In this document: piece after piece, positions 15,782-25,481 of the stretch
Numbering within the stretch: position 1 is the stretch's first letter
How the letters are laid out: every line of letters starts with the position of its first letter
Origin: Streptomyces sp. NRRL F-525
GTDB taxonomy: Bacteria; Actinomycetota; Actinomycetes; Streptomycetales; Streptomycetaceae
Assembly: GCF_000716605.1 (NCBI RefSeq)
Contig: NZ_JNXE01000032.1
Coordinates: 47,534-111,533, forward strand
Direction of reading: 5' to 3'
DNA: 64,000 bases
The notes under the pieces: generated by a model
Seen by the model: the letters and a program-made list of their open reading frames with translations, nothing else
Databases searched by the model: none
What the model was told of the DNA's origin: nothing
Translations under genes and position numbers: made by a program

Positions 15782-18700
15782 GTGGCTAAGGTCCGGGTAT
15801 ACGAACTCGCCAAGGAGTTCGGGGTGGAGAGCAAGGTCGTCATGGCCAAGCTCCAAGAACTCGGTGAATTCGTCCGTTCGGCGTCCTCGACGATCGAGGC
15901 GCCCGTTGTACGCAAGCTGACAGACGCCCTCCAGCAGGGCAGCGGAGGCGGCAAGCCCGCCCCCGCACGCAAGGCTGCCCCGGCTCGTCCGGGTGCCCCC
16001 TCTCCGGCGCAGGGTGCCCGTCCGGGTCCTGCCGCCCCGCGCCCGCCGGCCCCGAAGCCGGCCGTCGCCGAGAGCGCCCCCGCGGCTCCCGCAGCCCCGG
16101 CCGCGCCCGCCGCACCGGCCTCCGCCGGTGGTCCCCGTCCGGGTCCGCGGCCCGCGCCGCGTCCGGCTCCGGCCTCGCCGGCGCCGACCACGCCCGAGTT
16201 CACCGCCCCGCCGGCGGCTCCCGCGGCTCCGGCCGCGCCTGCCGCCCCTGCTTCTACCGGCGGTTCCAGCTCTGCCCCCCGTCCGGGCGCCCCGCGTCCG
16301 GCGAGCCAGGCTCCCCGTCCGGGCGGTGCCCGTCCGGCCGGTCCCGGCCAGGGTGGCCAGGGTCGTGGCGACCGTCCCGAGCGCAGTGACCGCGGCGACC
16401 GTCCCGGCGCTCCGCGTCCGGGTGGTCAGGGCGGCGCACGTCCCGGTGCTCGTCCGGCCGGTCCCCGTCCGGGCAACAACCCGTTCACCTCCGGTGGTTC
16501 CACCGGCATGGCGCGCCCCGGGGCTCCTCGTCCCGGTGCTCCGCGTCCGGGCGGTCAGGACCGTCCCGGTGGTGCTCCCGGCGGCGCTCCGCGTCCGCAG
16601 GGTGCCGGTCAGGGCGGTCCCCGTCCCCAGGGCGCTTCGGGCGGTGCCCGTCCGGGTGCTCCCGGCGGCGCGCGTCCGTCCCCGGGCGGCATGCCCCGCC
16701 CGCAGGGCGGCGCTCCGCGTCCCGGCGGCGGCCCCGGTGGCAACCGTCCGAACCCCGGCATGATGCCGCAGCGTCCCGCTGCGGGTAGCCCCCGTCCCGG
16801 TGGCGGCCCCGGTGGCCGCGGTCCCGGTGCCGGCGGCGGTCGTCCCGGTGGTCCGGGTGGCGGCGGCGGTCGTCCCGGTGGCGGCGGCGGCTTCGCCGGT
16901 CGTCCGGGTGGCGGCGGTGGCGGTTTCGCCGGTCGTCCCGCGGGTCCCGGTGGCGGTGGCGGCGGTTTCGCCGGCCGTCCGGGTGCTCCCGCCGGTGGCG
17001 GCGGTGGCCGTCCCGGCTTCGGTGGCCGTCCCGGTGGCCCGGGTGGCCGCGGTGGCACACAGGGCGCCTTCGGTCGTCCCGGTGGTCCCGCGCGTCGTGG
17101 TCGCAAGTCGAAGCGGCAGAGGCGCCAGGAGTACGAGGCCATGCAGGCCCCGTCGGTCGGCGGTGTGATGCTGCCTCGTGGCAACGGACAGTCCGTCCGT
17201 CTGTCGCGCGGTGCCTCGCTCACCGACTTCGCCGAGAAGATCAACGCCAACCCGGCGTCGCTCGTCGGCGTGATGATGAACCTCGGCGAGATGGTCACTG
17301 CCACGCAGTCCGTCTCCGACGAGACGCTGAAGCTCCTCGCGGACGAGATGAACTTCGTCCTCGAGATCGTCAGCCCCGAGGAGGAGGACCGCGAGCTGCT
17401 CGAGTCCTTCGACATCGAGTTCGGCGAGGACGAGGGTGGCGAGGAGTTCCTCGTCGCGCGTCCGCCGGTCGTGACCGTCATGGGTCACGTCGACCACGGT
17501 AAGACCCGACTGCTGGACACCATCCGCAAGACGAACGTCGTCGCGGGCGAGGCCGGCGGTATCACGCAGCACATCGGTGCGTACCAGGTCGCGACCGAGG
17601 TCAACGGCGAAGAGCGTCGCATCACCTTCATCGACACCCCGGGTCACGAGGCGTTCACCGCCATGCGAGCCCGTGGTGCCAAGTCGACCGACATCGCGAT
17701 CCTCGTGGTGGCGGCCAACGACGGTGTGATGCCCCAGACGATCGAGGCGTTGAACCACGCCAAGGCGGCCGACGTGCCGATCGTGGTCGCGGTCAACAAG
17801 ATCGACGTCGAAGGTGCCGACCCGACCAAGGTGCGCGGTCAGCTCACCGAGTTCGGTCTGGTGGCCGAGGAGTACGGCGGCGACACCATGTTCGTCGACA
17901 TCTCCGCGAAGCAGGGCCTCAACATCGAGAGCCTGCTGGAGGCCGTGATCCTGACCGCGGACGCCTCGCTCGACCTGCGGGCCAACCCGGAGCAGGACGC
18001 GCAGGGCATCGCGATCGAGTCCCACCTGGACAAGGGCCGCGGCGCCGTCGCGACCGTCCTGGTCCAGCGCGGCACCCTGCGGGTCGGCGACACCATGGTG
18101 GTCGGCGACGCCTACGGCCGTGTCCGCGCGATGCTCGACGACAAGGGCGACAACGTGGAAGAGGCGGGTCCCTCGACCCCGGTCCTCGTCCTCGGTCTCA
18201 CCAACGTCCCGGGCGCCGGCGACAACTTCCTCGTCGTCGACGAGGACCGCACGGCACGTCAGATCGCCGAGAAGCGCGCGGCGCGCGAGCGCAACGCCAA
18301 CTTCGCCCGGCGCGGAGTCCGGTTCTCCCTGGAGAACCTGGACGAGGCCCTCAAGGCCGGTCTGGTGCAGGAACTCAACCTCATCATCAAGGGCGACGCG
18401 TCCGGTTCGGTGGAGGCTCTCGAGTCCTCGCTGCTCCAGCTCGACGTCGGCGACGAGGTCGACATCCGCGTCCTGCACCGCGGCGTGGGTGCGGTCACCG
18501 AGTCGGACATCGACCTGGCGACCGGCTCCGACGCGATCGTCATCGGCTTCAACGTCCGCGCTGCGGGCCGCGCGGCGCAGATGGCGGAGCGCGAGGGCGT
18601 CGACGTCCGGTACTACTCGGTGATCTACCAGGCCATCGAGGAGATCGAAGCAGCGCTCAAGGGCATGCTCAAGCCGGAGTACGAGGAGGTCGAGCTCGGC

Positions 18701-18982
18701 ACGGCGGAGATCCGCGAGGTCTTCAAGTCGTCCAAGCTGGGCAACATCGCCGGTGTCCTGGTCCGCTCCGGAGAGGTCAAGCGCAACACCAAGGCGCGCC
18801 TCGTCCGCGACGGCAAGGTCATCGCCGAGAGCCTCACCATCTCCGGTCTGCGTCGCTTCAAGGACGACGTCACCGAGATCCGCGAAGGGTTCGAGGGCGG
18901 TATCAACCTCGGCAACTTCAACGACATCAAGGTCGACGACGTCATCGCGACGTACGAGATGCGCGAGAAGCCTCGCGGCTGA
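15782..18982 (+). CDS. infB: Translation initiation factor IF-2
   Basis: IF-2 is the GTPase that brings initiator fMet-tRNA to the 30S subunit. The protein has 1,066 residues and starts at GTG 15782. Residues 1-55 form the IF2-N helical domain. Residues 55-440 form a very long Ala/Pro then Gly/Arg/Pro-rich linker typical of Streptomyces. The G domain shows G-H-V-D-H-G-K-T (about residue 564), D-T-P-G-H (about 617) and N-K-I-D (about 671). The elongation-factor-like domains 2 to 4 complete the protein. A strong hairpin terminator follows the stop codon. Confidence 0.97.
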   Translation: MAKVRVYELAKEFGVESKVVMAKLQELGEFVRSASSTIEAPVVRKLTDALQQGSGGGKPAPARKAAPARPGAPSPAQGARPGPAAPRPPAPKPAVAESAPAAPAAPAAPAAPASAGGPRPGPRPAPRPAPASPAPTTPEFTAPPAAPAAPAAPAAPASTGGSSSAPRPGAPRPASQAPRPGGARPAGPGQGGQGRGDRPERSDRGDRPGAPRPGGQGGARPGARPAGPRPGNNPFTSGGSTGMARPGAPRPGAPRPGGQDRPGGAPGGAPRPQGAGQGGPRPQGASGGARPGAPGGARPSPGGMPRPQGGAPRPGGGPGGNRPNPGMMPQRPAAGSPRPGGGPGGRGPGAGGGRPGGPGGGGGRPGGGGGFAGRPGGGGGGFAGRPAGPGGGGGGFAGRPGAPAGGGGGRPGFGGRPGGPGGRGGTQGAFGRPGGPARRGRKSKRQRRQEYEAMQAPSVGGVMLPRGNGQSVRLSRGASLTDFAEKINANPASLVGVMMNLGEMVTATQSVSDETLKLLADEMNFVLEIVSPEEEDRELLESFDIEFGEDEGGEEFLVARPPVVTVMGHVDHGKTRLLDTIRKTNVVAGEAGGITQHIGAYQVATEVNGEERRITFIDTPGHEAFTAMRARGAKSTDIAILVVAANDGVMPQTIEALNHAKAADVPIVVAVNKIDVEGADPTKVRGQLTEFGLVAEEYGGDTMFVDISAKQGLNIESLLEAVILTADASLDLRANPEQDAQGIAIESHLDKGRGAVATVLVQRGTLRVGDTMVVGDAYGRVRAMLDDKGDNVEEAGPSTPVLVLGLTNVPGAGDNFLVVDEDRTARQIAEKRAARERNANFARRGVRFSLENLDEALKAGLVQELNLIIKGDASGSVEALESSLLQLDVGDEVDIRVLHRGVGAVTESDIDLATGSDAIVIGFNVRAAGRAAQMAEREGVDVRYYSVIYQAIEEIEAALKGMLKPEYEEVELGTAEIREVFKSSKLGNIAGVLVRSGEVKRNTKARLVRDGKVIAESLTISGLRRFKDDVTEIREGFEGGINLGNFNDIKVDDVIATYEMREKPRG

Positions 18983-18999
18983 TCGACACAGCACGCGAT

Positions 19000-19040
19000 C
19001 GGGGCCGGTCGGCGGAGAGAATTTCCGTCGATCGGCCCCG
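19000..19040 (+). terminator. Hairpin terminator after infB
   Basis: The arms 19000-19016 and 19024-19040 pair over 17 bases with two G-U pairs and a 7-base loop. It starts 18 bases after the infB stop codon. Confidence 0.75.
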
Positions 19041-19118
19041 GCCGTTGCGTGTACGGTTCCTGTATCGGCGTCCGAGCGCGGCGCCCGTACCCCGAACCGG
19101 CGGGACATCCGGACACAC

Positions 19119-19412
19119 ATGTATGTGGGGACTCTGTCCTTCGACCTGCTCCTCGGCGACGTCCACTCGCTGAAGGAGAAACGCTCTCTCGTCCGTCCGA
19201 TCGTGGCCGAACTCCAGCGCAAGTACGCGGTGAGCGCGGCCGAGACGGGCAGCCAGGACCTCCACCGCAGGGCCGAGATCGGGCTCGCGGTGGTCTCCGG
19301 GGACACGGGACACCTCACGGACGTACTGGACCGCTGCGAGCGACTCGTCGCCGCGCGGCCCGAGGTGGAACTGCTCTCCGTTCGACGCAGACTCCACAGC
19401 GACGAAGACTGA
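19119..19412 (+). CDS. DUF503 (YlxP-like) small protein
   Basis: This 97-residue protein opens M-Y-V-G-T-L-S-F-D and contains S-L-K-E-K-R-S-L-V-R-P-I, the DUF503 signature. The family has a ferredoxin-like fold and is nearly always encoded next to rbfA, so a role in ribosome or RNA maturation is likely but undefined. The ATG at 19119 fits the family N-terminus; longer in-frame extensions are out of family. rbfA follows 87 bases later. Confidence 0.9.
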   Translation: MYVGTLSFDLLLGDVHSLKEKRSLVRPIVAELQRKYAVSAAETGSQDLHRRAEIGLAVVSGDTGHLTDVLDRCERLVAARPEVELLSVRRRLHSDED

Positions 19413-19499
19413 AGCCGGACGAGACCGCAGTCGGACGACGACTGAAGCAAGCAGCAAGACGTAGTTGCAGCACGACGTAGTTACTAAGGAGACGGACCA

Positions 19500-19949
19500 G
19501 TGGCCGACAACGCGCGTGCCAAGAGGCTGGCGGACCTCATCCGAGAGGTGGTGGCCCAGAAGCTGCAGCGCGGCATCAAGGACCCCCGGCTCGGCACCCA
19601 CGTCACCATCACGGACACCCGCGTCACGGGCGACCTGCGGGAGGCGACCGTCTTCTACACGGTCTACGGCGACGACGAGGCGCGAGCCGAAGCGGCGGCG
19701 GGCCTCGAGAGCGCCCGGGGCGTCCTGCGCTCCGCGGTCGGCGCGGCGGCCGGCGTGAAGTTCACCCCGACCCTCACCTTCGTCGCGGACGCCCTCCCGG
19801 ACACCGCCAAGACCATCGAGGACCTCCTCGACAAGGCGCGGCAGTCCGACGAGAAGGTCCGCGAGGTCTCGGCGGGCGCCGCCTACGCCGGAGACGCGGA
19901 CCCGTACAAGAAGCCCGGCGAGGACGACGAGGACGACGCCTCCGAATGA
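19500..19949 (+). CDS. rbfA: Ribosome-binding factor A
   Basis: RbfA is a KH-like factor needed for late maturation of the 16S rRNA 5' end in the 30S subunit. The 149-residue protein contains R-A-K-R-L-A-D-L-I-R-E-V-V, the D-P-R-L-G-T segment and V-K-F-T-P-T-L-T-F. It ends in an acidic tail. GTG 19500 follows AAGGAGACGG. The last four bases overlap truB. Confidence 0.95.
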   Translation: MADNARAKRLADLIREVVAQKLQRGIKDPRLGTHVTITDTRVTGDLREATVFYTVYGDDEARAEAAAGLESARGVLRSAVGAAAGVKFTPTLTFVADALPDTAKTIEDLLDKARQSDEKVREVSAGAAYAGDADPYKKPGEDDEDDASE

Positions 19950-20851
19950 CCGAGAAAACCCCGACGCCCGACGGCCTTGTCATCGTGGACAAGCCGTCGG
20001 GCTTCACCTCGCACGACGTGGTCGCCAAGATGCGCGGCATCGCCCGCACCCGCCGCGTCGGGCACGCGGGCACGCTCGACCCCATGGCCACGGGCGTACT
20101 CGTCCTGGGAGTCGAGAAGGCGACAAAGCTCCTGGGGCACTTGGCCCTCACGGAGAAGGAGTACCTGGGCACGATCCGCCTGGGCCAGAGCACCCTGACC
20201 GACGACGCCGAGGGCGAGATCACGGGGTCGACAGACGCCTCGAAGGTCACCCGGGACGCCGTCGACGCCGGGATCGCCAAGCTCAGCGGGCAGATCATGC
20301 AGGTCCCGTCCAAGGTCAGCGCCATCAAGATCAAGGGCGTGCGCTCGTACAAACGGGCCCGCGACGGCGAGGACTTCGAGATCCCCGCCCGCCCCGTCAC
20401 CATCTCCTCCTTCGCGGTCTACGACGTCCGGGACGCGGTGGCCGAGGACGGCACCCCCGTCCTGGACCTGGTGGTCTCGGTGGTCTGCTCGTCCGGCACC
20501 TACATCCGGGCCCTGGCCCGCGACCTGGGCGAGGACCTCGGCGTGGGCGGCCACCTGACCGCCCTGCGCCGCACCCGCGTCGGCCCGTACAAGCTGGACA
20601 CGGCGCGGACCCTGGACCAGCTCCAGGAGGAGCTGACGGTGATGCCGATCGCCGAGGCCGCCGAGGCCGCGTTCCCGCGCTGGTCCGTGGACAGCAGGCG
20701 GGCGAAGCTGCTGCTCAACGGCGTCCGCCTGGACATCCCCGAGGAGTACGCGGGCGTCGGCGCGGTCGGCGTCTTCGATCCCGAGGGCCGCTTCCTGGCG
20801 CTCGTGGAGGAACAGAAGGGCAAGGCCAAGAGCCTCGCGGTCTTCGCCTGA
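19946..20851 (+). CDS. truB: tRNA pseudouridine(55) synthase TruB
   Basis: TruB converts U55 of tRNAs to pseudouridine in the T-loop. The 301-residue protein has G-L-V-I-V-D-K-P-S-G-F-T-S near residue 10 and the catalytic loop V-G-H-A-G-T-L-D-P-M-A-T-G-V-L with the nucleophilic Asp near residue 44. A PUA-like C-terminal part is present. The ATG overlaps the rbfA stop codon. A 13-bp perfect hairpin follows the gene. Confidence 0.96.
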   Translation: MTEKTPTPDGLVIVDKPSGFTSHDVVAKMRGIARTRRVGHAGTLDPMATGVLVLGVEKATKLLGHLALTEKEYLGTIRLGQSTLTDDAEGEITGSTDASKVTRDAVDAGIAKLSGQIMQVPSKVSAIKIKGVRSYKRARDGEDFEIPARPVTISSFAVYDVRDAVAEDGTPVLDLVVSVVCSSGTYIRALARDLGEDLGVGGHLTALRRTRVGPYKLDTARTLDQLQEELTVMPIAEAAEAAFPRWSVDSRRAKLLLNGVRLDIPEEYAGVGAVGVFDPEGRFLALVEEQKGKAKSLAVFA

Positions 20852-20890
20852 GAAATGCTCCCCGGGCGGGCCGGAGCCTCAACTCCCGCC

Positions 20891-20933
20891 CGTGGAGCGG
20901 CGGTCACGGGGTCTACGTTCCCGCCGCTCCACG
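20891..20933 (+). terminator. Hairpin terminator after truB
   Basis: CGTGGAGCGGCGG (20891-20903) and its exact complement (20921-20933) form a 13-bp stem with a 17-base loop, 40 bases after the truB stop codon. Confidence 0.7.
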
Positions 20934-21118
20934 GTCCCCCCTCGGTTCCCCCACCCCTAGGGTGTATCCAACCCTCCGCTTCTATTCACCCGTCCGGGCA
21001 GGCGCTCGGAGTGAACCGAGGGAGCGGAAGGGGGCGCGTTCACCACGCGATCTGTCCCGCTGATCACGCCACGCCTACCGTCGAACACAGGGCATGGGTA
21101 CGGCGGGGAGGTTCGACC

Positions 21119-24100
21119 ATGGCGGGACGTGGCCCGCGGACGGGCGGCGGCCGTCGGACGCGGGAAGACGCACGGGCGGAGCGGTCGACGCGGGACGCCG
21201 TGCCGGGTGTTGGTGCCGCGCCAGGTGCCGCGCCCGCTGCCGGTGACGAGTCCTTGGTACGCATCCGCGACCTCGCCGGGCGCCCGCGCGGCACCGGTTT
21301 CGTAGCCGACCACCACGGCACGGTCATCACCAGTCACGAGGCGGTCGACGGACTGCCCCGCCTCGTCCTGCACGCCACCGGCGACCGCACCTGCCTGGTG
21401 ACGGCCGACGCGGTGACCCCGCTGCCCGCCCTCGACCTGGCCCTGGTCCGTACCGAGGGCCTGGGCGTCGACCCGCTCCCCGTCACGATCCGGGAGCGTG
21501 TCGAGACCGGCACGTACGTCCGCGTCGCAGCGGACCGCTGGCGCGAGGCCCGCCTCTTGGGCGCGACCTCCGTGACCTACACCGCCACCGACCGCTTCCA
21601 TCTCCTCGACGACGCCCTGGAGTTGGCGATCGGCACGGCGGGGCGGGACGCGCTGCGGCTGGGAGGGGGAGCGGCCGGGGGGCCGGTCCTCGACGCGGTG
21701 ACCGGAGCGGTGATCGGTGTTCTCGGTACGGCGTTGCAGTCCGGCCAACGGGACACGGGGTTCGCGGTGCCGCTGCGCCAAGTGCCGGATGGGGAACGGG
21801 GGTTGGGGGCCATCCACGGGCCCCTGGTTGACCTCCTCGCACGGAATGCGGCGACCGTGCCCGCGTACGGCGCCGACCTCAACCTCGCGGGAGTCCTGGA
21901 ACTGACGGCCACCTCGGTCGGCTCGGACGGGCCGCCGGGGGCACTCGCGGGTTTCGTCGGTCCAGGGCGTGACGGCGACGCCGCGTGTGTGGTGGAGCCG
22001 GTCGAACGACCGTCCCTGGTACGGGAGTTCACTGCCTTCACCGAGAGCCCGGCCGCCGTGCTCGGGCTCGTCGGGGCACCGGGCAGCGGCCGTACGACTG
22101 AACTCGCGGCGCTCGCCGCGCGGCGCAACGGGGGTGCGGAACCGGCTCCCACGCTGTGGTTGCGCGGCGCGGATCTGAGGGACGGGGACGCGTCGGTGGC
22201 GGACGCGGCGCGCAGGACGGTGGAGCGGGCGGCCCGGATCGTCGCCGCGTCGGTGTTGTCGGCGGGCGACTCCGGTGACCTGGGGGACGTAGGTCCCGAG
22301 CGGTTGGCGCGGGTTGCCCGTGACGCCGGGCGGCCTTTGCTGTTGCTGCTCGACGGTCCTGAGGAGATGCCGCCTGTGCTGGCTCATCGGCTGGCCGAGT
22401 GGACTCGGGGGACGGGGGAGTGGTTGCGGGAGTGCGGGGCGCGGTTGGTGGTGGGGTGTCGGGCGGAGTACTGGGAAGGGGCGGGGTTTTCACGGGAGTT
22501 GCTGTACGGGGGGTTTGATTCTGGGGCGGCTGAGGCAGCGGCAGTGGCTGAGGCTGGCGGGGGCGGTTCGGGGCGGGGTGGGGCGCCTGCGCGTGGCGAT
22601 GTCGGTGCGGGTGAGTTCGGGGTGCGGGCATCCGACGAGGGCGGTTCGCTTGGGTCCGGGGTGCCTGTATTCGGCGACGCTGATTCGGTTCGGGTCGGGG
22701 CGCCCGCGTTCGACGATGGCGACTCGGTTCGGGTCAGGGTGCCCGCGTCCGACGGCGGTGACTCGGTTCAGTTCGGGGCGCCTGCGTCCGACGGCGGCGA
22801 CTCGGTTCGGATCGGAGTGCCCGCGTTCGACGGCGGTGGTTCAGTTCAGCTTGGGGTGTCTGCGTCCGGCAACGGTGATTCGGTTCAGTTCGGGGTGCCT
22901 GCGTCCGACGGCGGTGACTCGGCTCAGATCAGGGTGCCTGCGTCCGACGGCGGTGACTCGGTTCGGGTTGGGGTGCCCGCGTCCGACGACGGCGGTTCAG
23001 TTCGGCTTGGGGTGTCTCTGGCTGACGAGGCGGGGCCCGTTCATTTCGGGGCTTCCGAGCCTGACGACGCCGGTCCGCTTCACCTCGGGGCGCCCGGACC
23101 CATCGGCGCAGGCCCGCATAACTCAGCCCGTCCGGCGTTTGAGGACGAGGCCGTTCAGGCCGATGGGGGGTCTGGGGGCGCAGCCCCCGGGACGGTTCCG
23201 CCGGTGTGCGTGCACCTTGGGGACCTCGGCCCGCACGAAGCCCGCCGAGCCCGCGCAGCGTACGGCGTTCCGGAGGGCGTCCTCACCGGAACCGACGCCC
23301 GTCACCCCCTCGCCCTCCGGCTCCTCTCCGAGGTGCTCGCCGCGCTGCCCGCCGCCCCCGACACCCAGATCGACCGCGACGACGTGTTCTCGGCCTACCT
23401 GGACCTCATGTGCCTCCGGATCGCGGTCCGCCTCGCCGCGGAGAACGGGCTGCGCGGCACCGCCGTACGCCGCCTCGCGGCCAAGGTGTCCGGGCAGGTG
23501 CACGAAGCCGCGCGGCGCAGTCTCGGGCCGGGGCAGGGGGAGTTGGACCGGGAGTCGTTCGAGGCGGTGTTCCCGTGGGGACCCGCACCGGCACGGCTCG
23601 GAGGGGGAACCGGGTGGGCGTCCGCCGTCCTCACCGAGGGGCTGCTCGTGCCGGCCGGGACCGGATACCGGTTCGCCCACGAGGAGTTGGCCGACTGGAT
23701 CCAGGGCACGCACCTCGACCTCGACGAGGCCCTGCGGGCGCTGGTCCACCGGTCCAGGAATCCGCATACCGGGCACCCCCTCCCCGTACCGCACCACCGC
23801 ATCGGCCCCGTCGTACAGGCCCTGCTCCTCCTCGCCCGTCAACACGGCACCCACCAACTGGCCGTACGACTGGAAGAGTTGGCGGCAGCCCTGGACGCCG
23901 ACCCGGACTCCTGGTGGGCCGCCCACCTGCTCGCCGAGGTGTTGCGAAGGGTGCCCGATGCCACGCCGTACGGCAACGCATTGCGGCTGCTGGCCGACCA
24001 GTTGGTGACACGGAGGCAGCAACAGGCGGCCGTACCAAAGGAGTTCGCGCCGGAGTTCTGGGCCGCGCTGCACCTGCCGCAGGCCGAGCGGTTCGAGTTG

Positions 24101-25342
24101 CTGCGGCGGCTCGTGCTCACCGACGGATCCCCGCTGGGCAGCGCCCCGCCCCGATTCCTGGACACCGCCGCCGAGTTGCTCGCCGCCGACCCCGCCGCCG
24201 TACAACCACTCCTGACCCGGTGGTTCGACGACGAGCGGCCCCTGCCCGCGACGCCGGAGGCGACCGTGGCGACGGCCGCGCAGGCGTTGCTGCACACGCA
24301 TCGGCGGCGGGCGCTGGACGATCTGACGGAGGTGCTCGTCGGGTGTGCGCACGGGCGGGCCGACGAACTCCTCGCCGTGCTCGCCGAGGAGGAGCCCTCG
24401 GCCGTGTGCCGGGCCGTGGACCGGTGGGCGCACGACGAGCGGCCGGGGCGCAGGGTGGCGGCGGTGGCGTACGGACTGCGGGCCGCGCCGCACGTACGGA
24501 CCGAGGCGGACCGTGAACTCCTGCGCTACGCGGCCGAGTTCCTCCTGGCCCGCCCCGCCGACTCCACCCTGCACGGCGGCGCGCTCGCGCTCCTCGTCCG
24601 CGATCCGCACACCCGCACCCGCCATCTCCCGCAGGCGCTACGGCACTTCGCGTCCGGCGACCCCCAGTTCCCGCCGAGCGCGCTGGCCGCCGCGCTGACC
24701 ACGCACCCCGAACCGGTCCTCGAAGCCTTCCGCGCCCGGCTGCACGGACCGCACGCGGGCGAGGCGGTCCGCACGCTCGCCGACGTCACGACCCCGGCCC
24801 TCGCGCGCCGGGCCGCCGTGCTGGTGCGCGAGACCGCCGTACGGTGGCCGGAGACGGCCGCGTACCTCGGTGTCTACGTCGACCGGTGCCTCGACCACGG
24901 CCCCGCCGTCCGCGCGATCCTGTTCCCCCTGGTCACCGGCCTCCTGGACGGCGGCCCCGCGTCGGTGCGGACCGCTCTCGCGCCCGTGCTCGCCGCCCCC
25001 GGCACCCCCGCATCCCGCCCCCTGCGCCGCGAACTCCTGGAGTTCCTGCTCGCGCACGAGCACGACCCCGCCGTACTGGACGCACTCCTGCACACGGCGG
25101 GCCGCCGTGACGACGACGAGATCCGCGACCTCGTCCACCGCACCGGCCGGCTGCTCGTCCGTACCCCCGCGGGCGCGACCCGTTTCGACCGCGGCCTCGT
25201 CGACCTGGGCCGCCACGTGCCCGGCTTCGCCGCCCTGATGGCCCGCTGGCTGGCCGACACCCCGGAGGACTGGGCCGCGGTGGTCGGACCCAGCACGCGG
25301 CGCATGATCGAGAACCTGGCCGGGGTGGGGGTTCCCGCATAG
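21119..25342 (+). CDS. Large pseudo-trypsin / P-loop (STAND-like) ATPase / helical repeat protein
   Basis: The protein has 1,407 residues from ATG 21119, preceded by GGGGAGG. Residues 45-235 look like a trypsin fold: G-T-G-F-V-A-D-H-H-G-T-V-I-T-S-H-E-A-V, then L-D-L-A-L-V-R, then G-G-A-A-G-G-P-V. In HtrA-like enzymes these positions carry His, Asp and Ser; here they appear as Glu, Asp and Ala, so the protease is probably inactive. An ATPase follows with Walker A G-A-P-G-S-G-R-T-T near residue 325, Walker B L-L-L-L-L-D-G near residue 410 and G-C-R-A-E-Y-W. Twelve 13-residue repeats interrupt it. About 700 residues of Arg/Leu/Ala-rich helices complete the protein. A signalling or immunity-type NTPase is plausible but unproven. 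Confidence 0.72.
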   Translation: MAGRGPRTGGGRRTREDARAERSTRDAVPGVGAAPGAAPAAGDESLVRIRDLAGRPRGTGFVADHHGTVITSHEAVDGLPRLVLHATGDRTCLVTADAVTPLPALDLALVRTEGLGVDPLPVTIRERVETGTYVRVAADRWREARLLGATSVTYTATDRFHLLDDALELAIGTAGRDALRLGGGAAGGPVLDAVTGAVIGVLGTALQSGQRDTGFAVPLRQVPDGERGLGAIHGPLVDLLARNAATVPAYGADLNLAGVLELTATSVGSDGPPGALAGFVGPGRDGDAACVVEPVERPSLVREFTAFTESPAAVLGLVGAPGSGRTTELAALAARRNGGAEPAPTLWLRGADLRDGDASVADAARRTVERAARIVAASVLSAGDSGDLGDVGPERLARVARDAGRPLLLLLDGPEEMPPVLAHRLAEWTRGTGEWLRECGARLVVGCRAEYWEGAGFSRELLYGGFDSGAAEAAAVAEAGGGGSGRGGAPARGDVGAGEFGVRASDEGGSLGSGVPVFGDADSVRVGAPAFDDGDSVRVRVPASDGGDSVQFGAPASDGGDSVRIGVPAFDGGGSVQLGVSASGNGDSVQFGVPASDGGDSAQIRVPASDGGDSVRVGVPASDDGGSVRLGVSLADEAGPVHFGASEPDDAGPLHLGAPGPIGAGPHNSARPAFEDEAVQADGGSGGAAPGTVPPVCVHLGDLGPHEARRARAAYGVPEGVLTGTDARHPLALRLLSEVLAALPAAPDTQIDRDDVFSAYLDLMCLRIAVRLAAENGLRGTAVRRLAAKVSGQVHEAARRSLGPGQGELDRESFEAVFPWGPAPARLGGGTGWASAVLTEGLLVPAGTGYRFAHEELADWIQGTHLDLDEALRALVHRSRNPHTGHPLPVPHHRIGPVVQALLLLARQHGTHQLAVRLEELAAALDADPDSWWAAHLLAEVLRRVPDATPYGNALRLLADQLVTRRQQQAAVPKEFAPEFWAALHLPQAERFELLRRLVLTDGSPLGSAPPRFLDTAAELLAADPAAVQPLLTRWFDDERPLPATPEATVATAAQALLHTHRRRALDDLTEVLVGCAHGRADELLAVLAEEEPSAVCRAVDRWAHDERPGRRVAAVAYGLRAAPHVRTEADRELLRYAAEFLLARPADSTLHGGALALLVRDPHTRTRHLPQALRHFASGDPQFPPSALAAALTTHPEPVLEAFRARLHGPHAGEAVRTLADVTTPALARRAAVLVRETAVRWPETAAYLGVYVDRCLDHGPAVRAILFPLVTGLLDGGPASVRTALAPVLAAPGTPASRPLRRELLEFLLAHEHDPAVLDALLHTAGRRDDDEIRDLVHRTGRLLVRTPAGATRFDRGLVDLGRHVPGFAALMARWLADTPEDWAAVVGPSTRRMIENLAGVGVPA
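22643..23110 (+). repeat. Twelve 39-bp in-frame tandem repeats
   Basis: The unit encodes 13 residues of the type V-R-V-G-V-P-A-S-D-G-G-D-S. Twelve consecutive units fill 468 bases without loss of frame. The middle units are nearly identical, while the first and the last three are diverged, as expected for an array that expands and contracts in its centre. It is inserted between the ATPase sensor region and the following helical part of the large protein. Confidence 0.85.
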
Positions 25343-25369
25343 CGGCCCCGGTACGTGCGCCCGGTCACA

Positions 25370-25396
25370 GCCTCCAGGCCGATGCGGGCCGGAGGC
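25370..25396 (+). terminator. Possible terminator after the large ATPase gene
   Basis: Arms 25370-25380 and 25387-25396 pair over ten bases with one bulged A and a 6-base loop. It starts 27 bases after the stop codon. Confidence 0.5.
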
Positions 25397-25413
25397 CCCC
25401 GGCATGGCACCCT

Positions 25414-25447
25414 TAGACCTGCGTAAGAGGTCAATGACACAGGTCTA
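25414..25447. promoter_or_regulatory. Palindromic operator candidate before ribF
   Basis: TAGACCTG at 25414-25421 and its exact complement CAGGTCTA at 25440-25447 flank an 18-base spacer that holds another AGGTCA. The element lies 35 bases upstream of the ribF start. It could be an operator or overlap the promoter. No FMN riboswitch was recognised here. Confidence 0.35.
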
Positions 25448-25481
25448 CATACGGACACGGGTTCGATGAGGAGCGGTCACA

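Noticed and set aside
15611..19450. A 1,279-codon open frame on the minus strand across infB
   Set aside because: It is the antisense shadow of infB. Long shadow frames are expected at this GC content, and the protein is low complexity with no recognisable domain.
20855..21118. An 88-codon N-terminal extension of the large ATPase gene
   Set aside because: It runs through the truB terminator hairpin and has no coding character, whereas ATG 21119 has a good ribosome-binding site.
22643..23110. Regular repeats considered as a CRISPR array
   Set aside because: The units are contiguous without unique spacers and keep a reading frame within a gene, so this is a coding tandem repeat.
25343..25481. 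FMN riboswitch before ribF
   Set aside because: No conserved RFN-element segments were seen in the 139 bases; only a hairpin and a short palindrome are present.
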